The translations under genes and the position numbers were made by a program. The notes below the pieces were generated by a model. That model was given only the letters and a program-made list of their open reading frames with translations. It searched no databases and was not told where the DNA came from. A stretch of DNA of 64,000 nt from Solanum dulcamara (lineage: Eukaryota; Streptophyta; Magnoliopsida; Solanales; Solanaceae). Positions 35,012 to 47,345 of this stretch are shown piece by piece. The stretch lies in NCBI RefSeq assembly GCF_947179165.1, contig NC_077240.1:29746001-29810000 (forward strand), written 5' to 3'. The number at the start of each line of letters is the position of its first letter. Within the stretch, counting starts at the first letter, position 1.

Positions 35012-37488
35012 TGTCACGCTCCGAGAGGGTACCCTGGACGTGACCGGCACTTGAAAGCCATTTCTGACCTTCAAGCGAACCACCTAACTCAATCATTCCG
35101 TCATTCAGTCATATACGCTCAAAGGAAGGCTCAATTATAACATGTTATTTACAATATGGGGGCCGAAGGCCAAACATGTTTAACTCAACAAAATAAGTAT
35201 AATAGGACTCCTCAAAATAACAGTTCAACATCCTCACACTCTGGTCTATTAAGCCTCTATCAAAGTCTGAAAGGTGTCAATGACAAGCCCATGGCTACCA
35301 ACAATCAAGATAAAGGAAACGACAACAACAAAACTATACAAGGAAGCTCAACATCCTCCAGAAACAAGGAGGACTCACCAACTAGCTGGGAGTGTATGTG
35401 GATCTTCAACGAAGCGCCGGTTGATGATCTCTAGTACCTGTCGCTGCATCATAAAACGATGCAGGCCAAATGGCGTCAGTACATAGAATGTACGAGTATG
35501 TAAAATGGCCGGATGCAACAAATATTAAGAAAACATCAACATCAACTCAGGGTCTCAACTCATACATATATGACAACTCACTCAAGTGTCCTAAGTCTAA
35601 CAAGAATAGTTTAGACGGGACTAACTCATAAGCCACTCAACTCAACTGACTCGGAGCACTATCAAGACCTAAATGGGAGTTTCTCTTATCCGACAACCAT
35701 CACCTATGAGCCGGTGATAGTACAACAATTAGACGTTGTTGCCACGTCTGTCCATACCTTGCCAGGGCATGAACGCCTCCCTAATCATGGATACCATCGA
35801 TTAGTCAAGTCCTATCATTTCATGACAAATAAATGGGAAACATCCGACTTTAACGGTTCGATCCCATGGGAAGCATCCGACTTTAACGGTTCCATCCCTA
35901 CCTACGTTGGCGGCATAGTTCTTGGGGTTCGAGTACGGACTATACTCTCACCCGCCTCAGTGCTCGATACTCCTCCCATGACTCTATGCTCATAAGACTC
36001 CCTCCAATCATCTCAAACAAGTCCTCACGGCTAGTTTCATGTGGGACATTGCCAACTCATCAACTCTATTCTCATTTCAACTCAATTAAGTCATAATGGC
36101 AAGTTCCATTTAGGACCTCATCCACTCGTCAATTCTATCCTCCAATTAACTCAATCAAGCCTCATTTAGGTAAGCATTTATGATATCTTCTTAAGACTCA
36201 TCACAACTCTATGACTTTAGCTCAACAACACAAGTAGAATAACACATTTAAGGAAATTGACTTAAGCAACATAATTACATGGCTAAAGAGATCAACAAAA
36301 CATAATGACAAGTCATCTCCATCAACTCATACTAACATGAAGGTTTTAGGAACTTCTTATCTCAACAACATCAACACATATAGCATCAAATAAATAGGGG
36401 ACAAAACTCATTCAAACATAAATCATACCAAGAAACTCCATTTTCATGGACATCTAACCTCAAAGCAAGAGCAGGGCACATGGGTGGACTCAACCCATGT
36501 TTTGGATAGCCTTACATACCTTAGTGAAGACTTGAAGAAAACCTTGATGTTGGGTCTTCAATGGGGAACTCAAATCTTGAAGCTCTTGGAACTCTCCTTG
36601 TTGGAAATGGAGAAGAAGAAGAAGAGAGAGAGAGAGATTTCTAGGGCTTTTCTAGAGAGAGAGTGGGGGCTGAAAATATGTCCCCAAATTGGCCAAGGAT
36701 GATATATATATAATTTGGGACAATTCCCAAATTTCCCCTTCTCAAAAGTTCTGAAAATAGGCTAAAAATGCACCTGGTGCGATAGTGGCGCATCACGCCA
36801 TTACAGCGCCAGGCCGATTACGCCTAAAATCTGCACACCTCGTAGTGGTACACCGCGCTAGAGACCAAACTACTGAGGCATATTTCTGGCGTGATAGTGG
36901 CGCGTCGCGCCCTTACAGCGCCAAGGCCATTGTTCCTGGGTTCTGGAAATTAGGCTTGAAAAAACCTGCACAACTTTTAGTGGAGCGTCGCGCCAAGGAT
37001 TAAACTACTGAGGCATGTTCCTGGCGCGATAGTGGCGCGTCGCGCCTTTACAACGCCAAGGCCCTTTCCAAAACAGTTGCAACCCAGGCCCAAAAATGAA
37101 ATTTCTGCCGTGCTAGTTCGTCTTAGGATCGTCATATCTTTTGACTCCAAACTCCAAACTCCAAAATGTGCATTCTTAGTGGCGTTGGAAAGAAGACTCG
37201 ACGACCTTTAATTTGGTAGGTCGTGGGCCACTCAGATTGTCGTCTTTCAAAAGATAGGGTCGTTAGAAGTCGACCCCTTATATGAACTCATCCCAAGACT
37301 TAGCCACGACGAATCTCTTGAATTTAATTTGGTCCTAGGGGCCCCTTGTGACCCCACATCGCCTCCAACATCCTTAAATTTCTCGGGGACTCATCCTAGC
37401 TCATGCATACGCCCCTCAATACTCGGTTTCGACCCTACCCGTATAGAAGAAGGGTCCTAATCTTAGAAAAAATTTGAGGGGTGTTACA
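35012..37488 (-). mobile_element. Solo LTR (probably Ty3/gypsy) in tandem unit U3
   Basis: 2477 bp from TGTCACGCTCC to GGGGTGTTACA, with a perfect target duplication TTAGA at 35007-35011 and 37489-37493. No internal region or second LTR exists, so it is a solo LTR left by LTR-LTR recombination. The minus strand is the likely sense: TATATATA at about 36702-36711 is followed by a pyrimidine-rich leader. Upstream of it in minus-strand U3 (36778-37065) lie three repeats of a GC-rich word, GATAGTGGCGCGTCGCGCC. The plus-strand frames at 35156-35995 show no domain. Confidence 0.9.
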
Positions 37489-38900
37489 TTAGATATGAAC
37501 CTCAACAAAAAACTGATAGTTTAGGTGTGTTTTCAACACTTATCTTAAAAATAAACGAAAAAGACATGCAAGTATCTTTTACTTGCCGCAAATCTTTTTT
37601 TAAAATAAAATTTTTATTTTTGTTATATTCGATATGCAAGTAGAAAAAAATATTTTCCTAAAAATAAATGTACATATCTAAAATGAAATGAGAAAAGTGT
37701 TAAAAAATATAAAAATAAATTTGGAGAGGAGGGATAGATGGGGTGGGTAGAATTTTATTTTTTTAAAAAATAAAAAATAATATCAATTATTTTAGGAAGG
37801 AGTGGGGGAGGAAGTGAAATCAAAATTTTCAAAAATATTTTATAAAAGAAATTTAAAAAAAATATAAGGGCAGTGGATTGTTAGGGGGTGGGGGTGAGGG
37901 GCAGGGTGGATGTGATAGTGGAAGGTGGTAGAGTTGGGTGGGAAAAATATTTTAAAAATAATTTTATTTCAAAAAAAAATAATAGATTTTTTGGATAGTA
38001 ATACTTTGATATTTAACTTTTTGCTAAAATTAAAAGTTTATTTTATTTTGTCAAGGTGAAATATTTTATTCATATGCAGTGTTATGTGGCAAGATTTTTT
38101 TAAATAAAAGAGATAGCGTATTACACACACCACTGAGGTGTGTTTTTCAAATTAGTAAGTGATACATTAGATATGAAACTCATACTCCAATAGTTTAGGT
38201 ATAAACCTCAAAAAAAAATGATAGTTTAAGTGTGTTTTAGACATTTATCTCAAAATTAACGAAAAAGATAGGCAAGTATCTTTTAAATTTTTTATTTTTG
38301 TTATATTCAGTATGTAAGTAGAAAAAATATTTTTTCTAAAAGTATATTTACATATCTAACACAAAACAACAAAATATTTTAAAATATAAAAATAAATTAG
38401 GAGAAGAGGGATAGATGGGGTGGGTAGAATTTTATTTTTTTAAAAAATAAAAATAATATCAATTTTTTTAGGAAGGAGTGGGGGAGGAAATGAAGTCAAA
38501 AAATTTGAAAAATATTTTATAAAAGAATTTTTTTAAAAAAATAAGGGCGGGGGATTGTCGGGGTGGGGGTGGGGGACAGGGTGGCTGTAGGAGGGAGGTG
38601 GTAGAGTTGGGTGAGAAAAATAATTTTAAAATATATATTTTTAAATAAAAAAATTTTAAAAAATAATTTATTTTGGATAGTAATACTTTGATCTTTAACT
38701 TTTAACTAAAATTAAAAGTTTATTTTATTTTGTCAAGGTGAAATATTTTATTCATGTGCAATGTCACGCGGCAAAAAAATTTCAAATAAAAGAGAGAGTG
38801 TATTACAGAAATCACTAAAATACGTTTTTTAAACTAATAACTGATAGTTTAGGTATGAAACTCACACGTATGAAGCTCAAAAAAAGATGATAGTTTAGTT
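37489..38900 (+). repeat. Tandem array units U3 (rest), U4 and partial U5
   Basis: U3 resumes at 37489 and ends near 38050. U4 spans 38051-38731 (681 bp). U5 begins at 38732 and fades after about 38900. Unit lengths after subtracting insertions are about 680 (U2), 707 (U3) and 681 (U4). Each has the same order of AT-rich and G-rich (GGGGTGGGGGACAGGGTGG) blocks. There is no ORF. Confidence 0.8.
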
Positions 38901-39858
38901 GTGTTTTCTTTTAAGATTTTAAACTCAAGCTCGTTTTAGTTCTGCATAAAGTTTGGTTAAATAAGTCAAGATATTTAACTTATATTTTCTAAGTTATAAA
39001 ATGAAAGTTCATGAATCCGAAAAATGGAGTTGGTTTTCTGAAATTTATTTTTTCTCGACCAAATTTCAAGGTTGAATTAATGAAATAATTAACTCTAAAT
39101 TATTATTTTTTCAAATTCTTCTTTAAAATAAGGCATATTTTTAGTCACAAATTCGTTTTAAATCTATCAATATACCGCAATTGTGTAGTTCTTAACACCT
39201 TCCTCCGGAAATCATTGGAAACCTTATCCTTTCTCTGGTTTTAAAATAAAATTTTTTATAACTATCTTTAAAATGTTTTTTTTAAAATTTTTCAAAATTA
39301 AGTGATGCCGATTTTATTATTTTCACAATAAATTGCCAAGTTATGAATTTTTTAATTAAGTTCAAAAATAACCATAACATTGTTTCATTCTGGATCTGTA
39401 ATTTGTGATTTGCACCCCTAATGTATGTGCTCTTTTGTGACTTACAGCTTATCCTATCGTGTTTAATGATTTGCACCCTAATCTCAAAGTTTCCCTTTTC
39501 AATTATTATGGGGATAAAATGAAAATTGCATATAAAAATAAAATAAAAAGTGATTTAAATTAAAAATAAAAATAATATTAAATACAATCATTTATTGCTT
39601 CTTTTTCATTAAAATAAAAAACAATCATTGGTTAATATCACTAAACTTATGGCTTTATACTCATGAAATCGACTTTATATATCCTCTCCCTTTTTTTTGG
39701 TTAATTTCAAATCAAAAGTATCTTTATTAAATCCTTACCAACTATAGGAAGCAATCAACAGAAAATATCATCTGACATAAAATATCCATTTCTAGTAGAT
39801 TTCGTCAGTCATGAATATATCATTCACTTTTGTTTACTTTATATATAATCATCATAGC
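38901..39858. other. AT-rich spacer; block shared with 52.2 kb
   Basis: No gene. From about 39623 (AATATCACTAAACTTATGGC) to 39858 the sequence matches 52229-52885, where a solo LTR interrupts it. Its 3' half also matches 4870-5000. ATAGC at 39854-39858 is the target duplication of copia element F. Confidence 0.6.
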
Positions 39859-40144
39859 TGAACTTGTTTGAGCTTTTCTACTTCTACGATCAGACAAAGA
39901 ATATAGAGAGAAGGAAGAGAGAAGTTAGAGTAGAGAAGAAGGAGAGAGTTAACATTTCGGGGCTCAGAAAATAATGCCCTAATTAGCACTGTAAAGCCAT
40001 AGCTACATATATATATATATAGCTAGTTGCTTAAGCTAACTATCTAACTAATTGGTAGTTAGTTAGTTTAACTAGGAGGGATGAAAATGACCATAATACC
40101 CCTGCTTCTAACTAAATTCCTAACTAATTATTTACATCTCAACA
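39859..40144 (-). repeat. 3' LTR of copia F
   Basis: 286 bp, plus-strand TGAACTTGTTTGAGC to CATCTCAACA. It contains a (TA)n run near 40005. It is followed on the plus strand by CTCCCTTCAAGC, the complement of the polypurine tract. Confidence 0.92.
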
Positions 40145-41700
40145 CTCCCTTCAAGCTAGGAGGTGCAAAAATGTTCAAAACTCCTAGCTTGGACAAAAGA
40201 TGCTCATGTTGAACTCTTGATAGCCCTTTGGTTAACAAATCTGCAGGTTGTTCTTGAGATGGTAAGTAGCTCACTTTGATCAAGCCTTGTTGCAATTTTT
40301 CTCTAATGAAATGACAATCTATTTCTATATGTTTTGTTCTTTCGTGATATACTGGATTTGCTGCAATCTGAGTTGCAGCTTTGCTGTCACTATACATTTG
40401 AACATGCAGCTCAACATCTGCATCCACTTCTTTCAACATGCCCAACAGCCATACAAGTTCTGATATAGTAGAGGCCATACTTCTATATTCAGCTTCAGCT
40501 GAGCTCCTTGATACTGTGGTTTGTTTCTTGGCCTTCCATGAGACCAGGGACTTTCCCATCTTGATCATGTACCCAATGACTGACTTCCTGGTTAGTGTGC
40601 AAGCAGCCCAATCTGCATCACAAAATGCAGTGACCTGCCTATCTGACTTACTGGACAATAGTATACCTTGTCTAGGTTGCCTCTTCAAGTACTTGACAAC
40701 CCTTAGTGCAGCCTCCATGTGGGATTTTTTTGGTTGGTTTAGAAACTGGCTCAGTGTATGAGTGCTGAAGGAGATGTCTGGCCTTGTCATGTTGAGGTAC
40801 AGTAGCTTACTTATGAGTTTCTGATATGCAGCTTGATCTATCAGAGGATCTTCTAATTCTTCCAGCTTCTTGTTTACATGATCATCATATTGCCTTGATG
40901 TGAGCTTGATGTTGGTGTCTATAGGAGTTCCTGCTGGCTTGGCTGCAGACATTCCTACCTCAGCTATAAGTTCAAGAGTATACTTCCTCTGATGCATGAA
41001 TATACCTTCTGTGGTTCTTGCAAATTCAATTCCTAGAAAGTATTTGAGCTCCCCTAAGTCTTTCATTTTGAAGGCTCTTTATAAAGCCTGCTTTGTGTCT
41101 TCTATCAGCTTTAGGCTGCTACCAGTTATTAACATATCATCTACATACACAAGTACAATTGCAATACCTTCTGTTGACTTGTTAATGAATAAGGAGTAAT
41201 CATATTGACTTTGTTTGAACTTGAGGGAGGTTAGAGCTTCAGTGAGTTTGTGATTCCACAGCCTTGGAGCCTGCTTGAGCCCATAGAGGGACTTTGTTAG
41301 TCTACATACCTTCTCTCCTTGACTGACAAATCCCTGAGGTAGTTGTGTATATATTTTATCCTCCAGGTCTCCATGTAGGAAGGCATTGAAGACATCTATT
41401 TGATGGATGTGCCAATTCTTGGAAGCTACAGTTGAGAGAATGGCCCTGACAGTCACCATCTTCACAACAGGAAAGAAGGTCTCCTTGCAATTAATTCCCT
41501 CTTGTTGACTATATCCTTTTGCAACTAACCTTGCTTTGAACCTCTCTATTTTACCTGTGGATTTGTATTTGACCTTATATATCCATCTACAACCAATAGG
41601 CCTTTTTTCTGCAGGTAATGAAGTGATCTCCCAGGTGTTGTTGCTTTTTAAGGCCTGAATCTCTATCTACATAGCTTCAATCTATCTTGGATTTTTGACT
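40128..41700 (-). pseudogene. pol: Copia F reverse transcriptase and RNase H, broken
   Basis: 41465-41079 holds the reverse transcriptase core: HIHQIDVFNAFLHGDL, LTKSLYGLKQAPRLW and the catalytic YVDDMLITG. A TAA, probably from CAA, interrupts ALxRAFKMKDLG. 41066-40128 continues with KDLGELKYFLGIEF, LLYLNMTRPDISF, RNase H ([53 protein letters not shown]) and the end QPADLLTKGL. Upstream of 41465 the coding sense continues with further stops. It copies RNA to DNA and degrades the RNA template; this copy is inactive. Confidence 0.88.
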
Positions 41701-43502
41701 GCTTCAGCATAGCTGGTGGGTTCTATCACAGAGGATGTAGCTGCAATAAAACACTGATGAGAAGGTGAGAGATGAGAATAGCTTACATAGTTGGACAGGG
41801 GATATTGGACATCCTGTTTGGCATTCAGAGAGACAATATCCTTCAGCCATATGGGAGGCTTTATAGATCTGGTAGATCTTCTAGTGATAGTTGGACCAGA
41901 CACATTAGAGCCACTTGCATCAGTGTGTGATTGTGTAGGCACACAGTATTGCTCATCACCACCTGGATGCACACATGTATCCTCTTCTGATAGTACAGAT
42001 GGAGCAGTACCTGAGACTATGAATGAAGGCATTTGATGAAGCTGTGGAACTGCCTCACTTAGGCCTTGCAGGTTGTCTACAAACAGTTGTTGTGTTGCAG
42101 AACTATTATCCTTGGCAAATAGAAATATGTCTTCTCTAAAGTGAACATCCCTGCTGACAAATAATGTGCTATTGTGCAAATCAAATAGGATATATCATTT
42201 TTGCAGTTCAGAGTATCCCATGTGAACAACTGACTTTGATCTGGGCATGAGTTTGTCATGTTTAGTGAGGTTCTTGTCTAGAGCTAGACAGACAAGTGTT
42301 CTCAAATGATATAAACCTGGCTTTCTGCCATATAATCTTTCATAAGGAGTGTGGAACTCAAGCACACTACTGGGAATTCTATTTATGAGATAAGCAGCAG
42401 CTAGTACACAGTGACCCTAAAATCTGATAGGTATTTTAGCTTGAAATCTGAGGGCTCTGGTTACTTCTAGTAGATTTCTATGTTTCCTCTCAGCCATACC
42501 ATTTTTTTGAGGAGTGTATGAACAGGACCTTTGATGTATAATACCCAGTGCTTTGAACATACTATCACATACTGAGTTAACAAACTTAGTACCATTATCA
42601 GATATTAGGACTTTGAACACCTTCCCAAACTGATTTTTAGTATACTGCGGGAAGAGTTTAAGAGACACACATACATCTGATTTGTGCTTGAGTAAGAATA
42701 GCCAAATCATTCTTAAAAAAATATCAATAATTGTAAGGAAATACTTGTTACCATCAAAGGTAGCTGTATTATAAGGACCCAAAGATCAATATGTATCAAA
42801 TCAAAACAGCTACTGCTTTTGATGATGCTAAAAGGAAATAAGGTCTAGTTTTTTTTGCAAATGAACACACTAAGCACTCAGACACCTTACACATACTAAC
42901 TTTATTCATAGTGAACATTTTGGCAAGTACAGCTGAAGATACATGTCCTAGCCTTTTATGTCATAGCTCCATATCTGATTTTTTGTCTGTTGAATGACCA
43001 GCATTAATAGAGTAGGCAGAATCCTTAGTCTTACTTGCATTACCTTGATTTAATTGGCTCCATAGCAGATACATACTTCCCTCTTCTCTATCAACTTCCT
43101 TCACCTTCTTAGTGTAGAGCTCCTGAAAAATACAAAAATCAGAGAAGAAGAAGACTGAGCAATCTAATTCCTTAGTTATTTTGCTAACAGACATTAAGTT
43201 ATACTTAAACTCCGGAATATGGAATATATTAGTGATCAGACTTCTAGATGGTAGGCTACAAGAGCCAATATGGTTACTTGAGTGGTACCACCATTTGGTA
43301 AACACACATCCTTAGGAGTGGCAAGCTTAAGTACAAACTCCTTTAGTAGCATCTCCAACATAGACACCATATGGTTTGTTGCACCTGTATCCACAATCCA
43401 CACATCACTATTGTCAGTTACAAATAAGGCCTTACCTGCATTGTTTGCCTTATTGCAATCAGGTGCATTGAATCTTGAACCTGACTGTTGATTCATCATC
43501 AT
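41682..43502 (-). pseudogene. pol: Copia F protease and integrase, broken
   Basis: The protease site VWIVDTGATNHMVS lies in 43502-43236. The following frame, 43305-42961, has NIFHIPEFKYNLMSVSKITKEL, the usual stretch before integrase. The integrase core is in 42782-42417 (GPYNTATFDGNKYFLTIID, LISDNGTKFVNS, TPQKNGMAERKHRN). The variable linker before the reverse transcriptase (42179-41682) is Ser/Thr-rich and ends FIAATSSVIEPTSYAEAVKNP. Breaks are spread through the region, including near 42960 and 42410. Confidence 0.85.
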
Positions 43503-43517
43503 CAGAATTTGCTCATA

Positions 43518-44681
43518 CTAATCTTTTGTGAAGGTACACCCTTGCAGTAGTTGCTTGACCTCTTTCTCAGCTGCCTTGTTAGAAGTAGTTGCTGGTAATT
43601 TGTCTGCAGTGTGCTGTACTGTGCTATTTCTACCCCACAATGCTTCATCAGTCATATTTTTGTTCAAACCATAAGAGAAATTAGCCTGACCTGACTGCTG
43701 AGATTGATTAGTGAGGCCATTGGTGTCTGCATGGACCATGTTTGCACTCTGAACCTTCCTTTTGGACTTGAAATCTGGGGGATACCCCACCACCTTGTAG
43801 CAGGACTCTTTTGTGTGGCCTCTACACTTACAGAATCACAGATTAAGGAAGAATTCTTCTTGAACTTGTTACTAATACCTGAAATGTTTCCAACTCTAGA
43901 GTACATATCTACTGAATCAGAATTTGATGAATATAGTCCTAAATTATTGAGGCCTATAACAATAGCCTTTTGACTCTCATCTCCTATTATCATAGCATAT
44001 GCTTGATTGATAGTGGACAAAGGATCTATCATGAGAATCTGGCTCCTAGATTGATGATATGTGTCATTCAATTCCATTAGAAATTAATACAACTTTTGTT
44101 CATGTGAGCTACAAAACCTCTGAATTTCTCCAATTGCAACACGATGAGGGCACTAACACTTCAAACTCATCATACAATGCTTTCAGCCTCGTATAATATG
44201 CTGATACATAAGTTGTTCCTTGTTGTAAAGTGGCTATTTCTTTATTTAAGGTGTAATTTCTTGACCCATCGACCCTGTCAAACCTCTCTTGCAGGTCAGT
44301 ACACACACTCGAAGCATTTGATGCAAATACAATTCCACTAAGCAAACTCTTCGAGACTGAGTTCATAAGCCATGACAACACAATTGCATTTACCTTTTCC
44401 CATTGGCCCCATAGCTCTTCACCATACATTTCTTTCTTGCAAGTACCATCCACAAGCCCTAATTTATTTCTACCTAGCAAGGCTAATTTGATTGACCGAT
44501 TTCACAAGGTGTAGTTTTTAGTACCTTGCAACTGGAACGATATGATGCTAATACCACTCACATCTGTAGGGCTAAGGAATAGGGGATGATTATAGTCAAT
44601 ACCCCTTCCAGTATTACCTGCCGAGCTTGTTGAACTTGGTATACCCACTCGTTGAGCTGAATCTGTGGCTTCGCTTGTCAT
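43518..44681 (-). pseudogene. gag: Copia F gag, broken
   Basis: An ATG at 44681 opens MTSEATDSAQRVGIPSSTSS. The conserved Trp of the YTLW motif near residue 60 is TGA. The frame continues from 44480 as NKLGLVDGTCKKEMYG, VNAIVLSWLMNSVSKSLLSGI and LQERFDRVDGSRNYTLNKEI. It then breaks near 44110 and continues in 44077-43518 with ILMIDPLSTINQAYAMI. The zinc knuckle (KCRGHTKESCYKVVGYPP) is at about 43790-43830. Confidence 0.85.
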
Positions 44682-44844
44682 TTCTTCAATTTTTGAGCTC
44701 TTTGTTGTAGAAATCAGTGTTGATTGCAGTTTGAGCTTCGATGAAGCTTAGATCTGCATGCATGAGCTAGAAACTTGACTGAATCTTTGACTCTGATCTT
44801 CGAGTCTTTGAATCAGATTTGTGAACTTTTCGCAGTGATCACTA

Positions 44845-44855
44845 CTCTGATACCA
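44845..44855 (-). other. Primer-binding site of copia F (initiator tRNA-Met)
   Basis: The minus strand reads TGGTATCAGAG immediately after the 5' LTR end. Confidence 0.85.
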
Positions 44856-45137
44856 TGAACTTGTTTGAGCTTTTCTTCTTCTACGATCAGACAAAGAAGA
44901 TAGAGAGAAGGAGGAGAGAAGTTAGAGTAGAGAAGAAGGAGAGAGTTAACATTTTGGGGCTCAGAAAATAATGCCCTAATCAGCACTGTAAAGCCATAGC
45001 TACATATATATATAGCTAGTTACTTAAGCTAACTATCTAACTAATTGGTAATTAGTTAGTTTAACTAGAAGGACTGGAAATGAGCATAATACCCCTGCTT
45101 CTAACTAATTTCCTAACTATTTCTTTACATCTCAACA
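44856..45137 (-). repeat. 5' LTR of copia F
   Basis: 282 bp, plus-strand TGAACTTGTTTGAGC to CATCTCAACA. It aligns with 39859-40144. Confidence 0.92.
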
Positions 45138-46251
45138 ATAGCCTATCTTATCTTTGATTTAATTTTCTTATGTATCATCTGTCACAGAAGTTGAAAGAAA
45201 ATGCATATAATAGTCCAAAAAGCAAACTCTATATGATGCACGTCAGAAATAATCTAAGATACTTTCTTACAAACAGACAATTAGATTGTTGGCATCCTTT
45301 ATAGTTGCCGCTTGTTAAATCAATTCAATCACTTTTTCTAAAAAGTATTTATTGGAGATTTGTTTTATTAAATTAACCTTATTAATTATATTTTCAAAAT
45401 CTAAATTTAATTACTAATACTTTATTTAGTTATTTAGGGATCGTTTGGTAGAGTGCATTTAAAAAAATAATGCATATATTTATTTTGTGTATTACTAGTA
45501 TCTTATTTAGTATACTTTTTCAACCTGTATATAACTAATGCATACACTCTATTTGGTATTATGATATGCATAACTAATACATGAAAAATCATGGTATTAG
45601 CAATGCATGAGATTCTAAACATGGTTAAAGATACAATTTACCCTCAATACTTTTTTCACATCCTTTTCATTTTATTTAATTTGTGGAGGATATTTTTAAA
45701 AATTATGTGAGGTATACAATTTTTAATATACCAAATTAAATATTGCATCAGAAATAATCTCAATATAATTAATATAAATAGAATTAATATCAATATTACT
45801 AATATATCCTGATCAATACTACTTTTATACGTATTACCATGTAGACGACTCTTATGGTAGACTCTTTTGATTCGTTAAATGGATAAATGGAAGAAAAAAA
45901 ATATATAGAGTAGCATCTTGGAAAAGATGTTTTTATGTTGCTACTTATCTTTTATGTTTCCAGAAAAGTCAAACCAACTTTAAAAAAAATTAGACTTACA
46001 AATATCAAGCTGCATGAATTATCATGCTATCTTTTATGGTTCCAGAAAACTCAAACCAAATTTAGAAAAAAATAAAATAAGACTTACAAATATCAAGCTG
46101 CATGAATTATCATACAACAAATTAAAGTGCCATTAATCCCCCCAAAAATAATTTCCATCCACCCTTTTTTAAAAAAAAAAAGAAAAGGGAATAATTTCCA
46201 TTAAAGAAATTTCAGTGACCTTGAACATACAATGACAAATATACCACGGAT
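45138..46251. other. Spacer between copia F and a CACTA-like MITE; MITE-like stretch
   Basis: 45138-45240 continues the duplicated block also seen at 5000-5075. The stretch from about 45430 (AGGGATCGTTTGGTAGAGTGCA) to about 45870 resembles a common Solanaceae MITE with a GGATCGTTTGGTA end, but its other end is too diverged to fix. A 70-bp direct repeat (AAAACTCAAACCAA..., TTACAAATATCAAGCTGCATGA) is at about 45955-46110. No gene. Confidence 0.45.
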
Positions 46252-46493
46252 CACTACATCAAAAATGATCTTTAGCGATAATATATTAACTAAAGGCAAT
46301 AACATTAATTGCCACTAAATTTATCTTTTAGAGATAATTACTAGTGACAATTACATTTTAACAATCTTTGTAAATATCGTTAAAACCTATAGCTATATTG
46401 AATCTAATAAAAATTAATTAATGCCGATAAAGACTTTAAATCTCTTTGTTAATGTATATTTATTGTAATTAAAAACTGTTTTTGTTATAGTGC
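46252..46493. mobile_element. CACTA-like MITE
   Basis: About 242 bp between CACTACATCAAAAATGATC and the inverted end TTTTTGTTATAGTG. The interior has paired words TTAGCGATAA and CCGATAAAG. GAT lies on both sides (46249-46251 and 46494-46496), a 3-bp duplication as expected for CACTA elements if one extra C is allowed. The related block at 4790-4860 lacks this insertion. Confidence 0.6.
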
Positions 46494-46590
46494 GATGTGC
46501 GTCTGAATACGTACTTGTGTTTTATTTTAAATTAAAATTTTGTAGTTATTTTGTTGAGTTGTTAGCTAAAATCATTTAATGTAGTACCCA

Positions 46591-46896
46591 TGTTCGATGA
46601 TCAACGAAAGCTGTGAAAGAAGAAGAAGAAAGGAGATGAAGAGAAGAGATGAAGATGAAGAGAGAGGCGGAGAGCAATTAGGGCTCCTCTGTATGTATTC
46701 CAAGTGGAAATGAAATTGTACTAAAAAATATCTACCCTTTCCTGTACATATACAATCCTTAATTAGTGTGGGCCCCACTATCTTAACAAACTATTAACAA
46801 CTATTAATAGCTAACTAACAACCAATCTAACAACCAATCATCTAACAAGAATTAGCTAACTATTCACAACTAACAAACAACTAATTATCTTCAATA
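46591..46896 (-). repeat. 3' LTR of copia G
   Basis: 306 bp, plus-strand TGTTCGATGATCAACG to TTATCTTCAATA. It is followed by CTCCCCCTCAAGTTGG, whose complement CCAACTTGAGGGGGAG is the polypurine tract (46897-46912). Confidence 0.93.
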
Positions 46897-46903
46897 CTCC
46901 CCC

Positions 46904-47345
46904 TCAAGTTGGAGGGTGCATAACATCCAACACTCCCAACTTGTCCATTAGATACATGTGTTGTTGCTTGCCTAATCCCTTCGTCATCAAGTCTGCTTGT
47001 TGATTATTTATCTTCACAAATTCAGTCTTTATGGTTCCTTCCTTTATCTTGTCCCTTATGAAGTGACAGTCGATCTCAATATGCTTCGTTCTCTCATGAT
47101 AGACTGGATTTGCTGCTAGTTGAATCGCTGCCTTGCTATCGCTCCACACTGTTATTGGCTTATGAATTTCTACTCCAAGTTCTCTGAATAAGCCCAGCAG
47201 CTAAGTAGCTTCTGCTACCAAAGCTGCCATGCTCCTATATTCTGCCTCCGCTGAGCTCCTGGATATTATTTGCTGCTTCTTAGATTTCCAGGAGATTAGT
47301 GACTCTCCGAACTTCACTGCATAACCTGTGATGGATCTTCTAGTA
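46904..47345 (-). pseudogene. pol: Copia G RNase H C-terminal part, frameshifted
   Basis: On the minus strand, downstream of the frame ending at 47346, the coding sense continues one frame over: [39 protein letters not shown], then TAG (47201-47203) where Trp is usual, then LLGLFRELG and [19 protein letters not shown] to LMTKGLGKQQ. A deletion of about 11 bases at about 47350-47361 removes the DW catalytic stretch after CDS. These two lesions inactivate RNase H. Confidence 0.85.

Larger units (their letters stand above)
39859..45137 (-). mobile_element. Ty1/copia element F, decayed
   Basis: 5279 bp, with LTRs at 39859-40144 and 44856-45137 and a perfect target duplication ATAGC at 39854-39858 and 45138-45142. 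The minus strand reads TGTTGAGATG...AAGTTCA. The primer-binding site for initiator tRNA-Met directly abuts the 5' LTR (44845-44855) and the polypurine tract abuts the 3' LTR. The gag-protease-integrase-RT-RNase H order is that of copia. By eye the LTRs differ at about 15 of 282 positions plus one TA-repeat indel, so it is clearly older than element G. Confidence 0.93.

Noticed and set aside
35156..37003. Plus-strand ORFs in the solo LTR (60-93 residues)
   Set aside because: They sit in an LTR whose sense strand is probably minus; no known domain.
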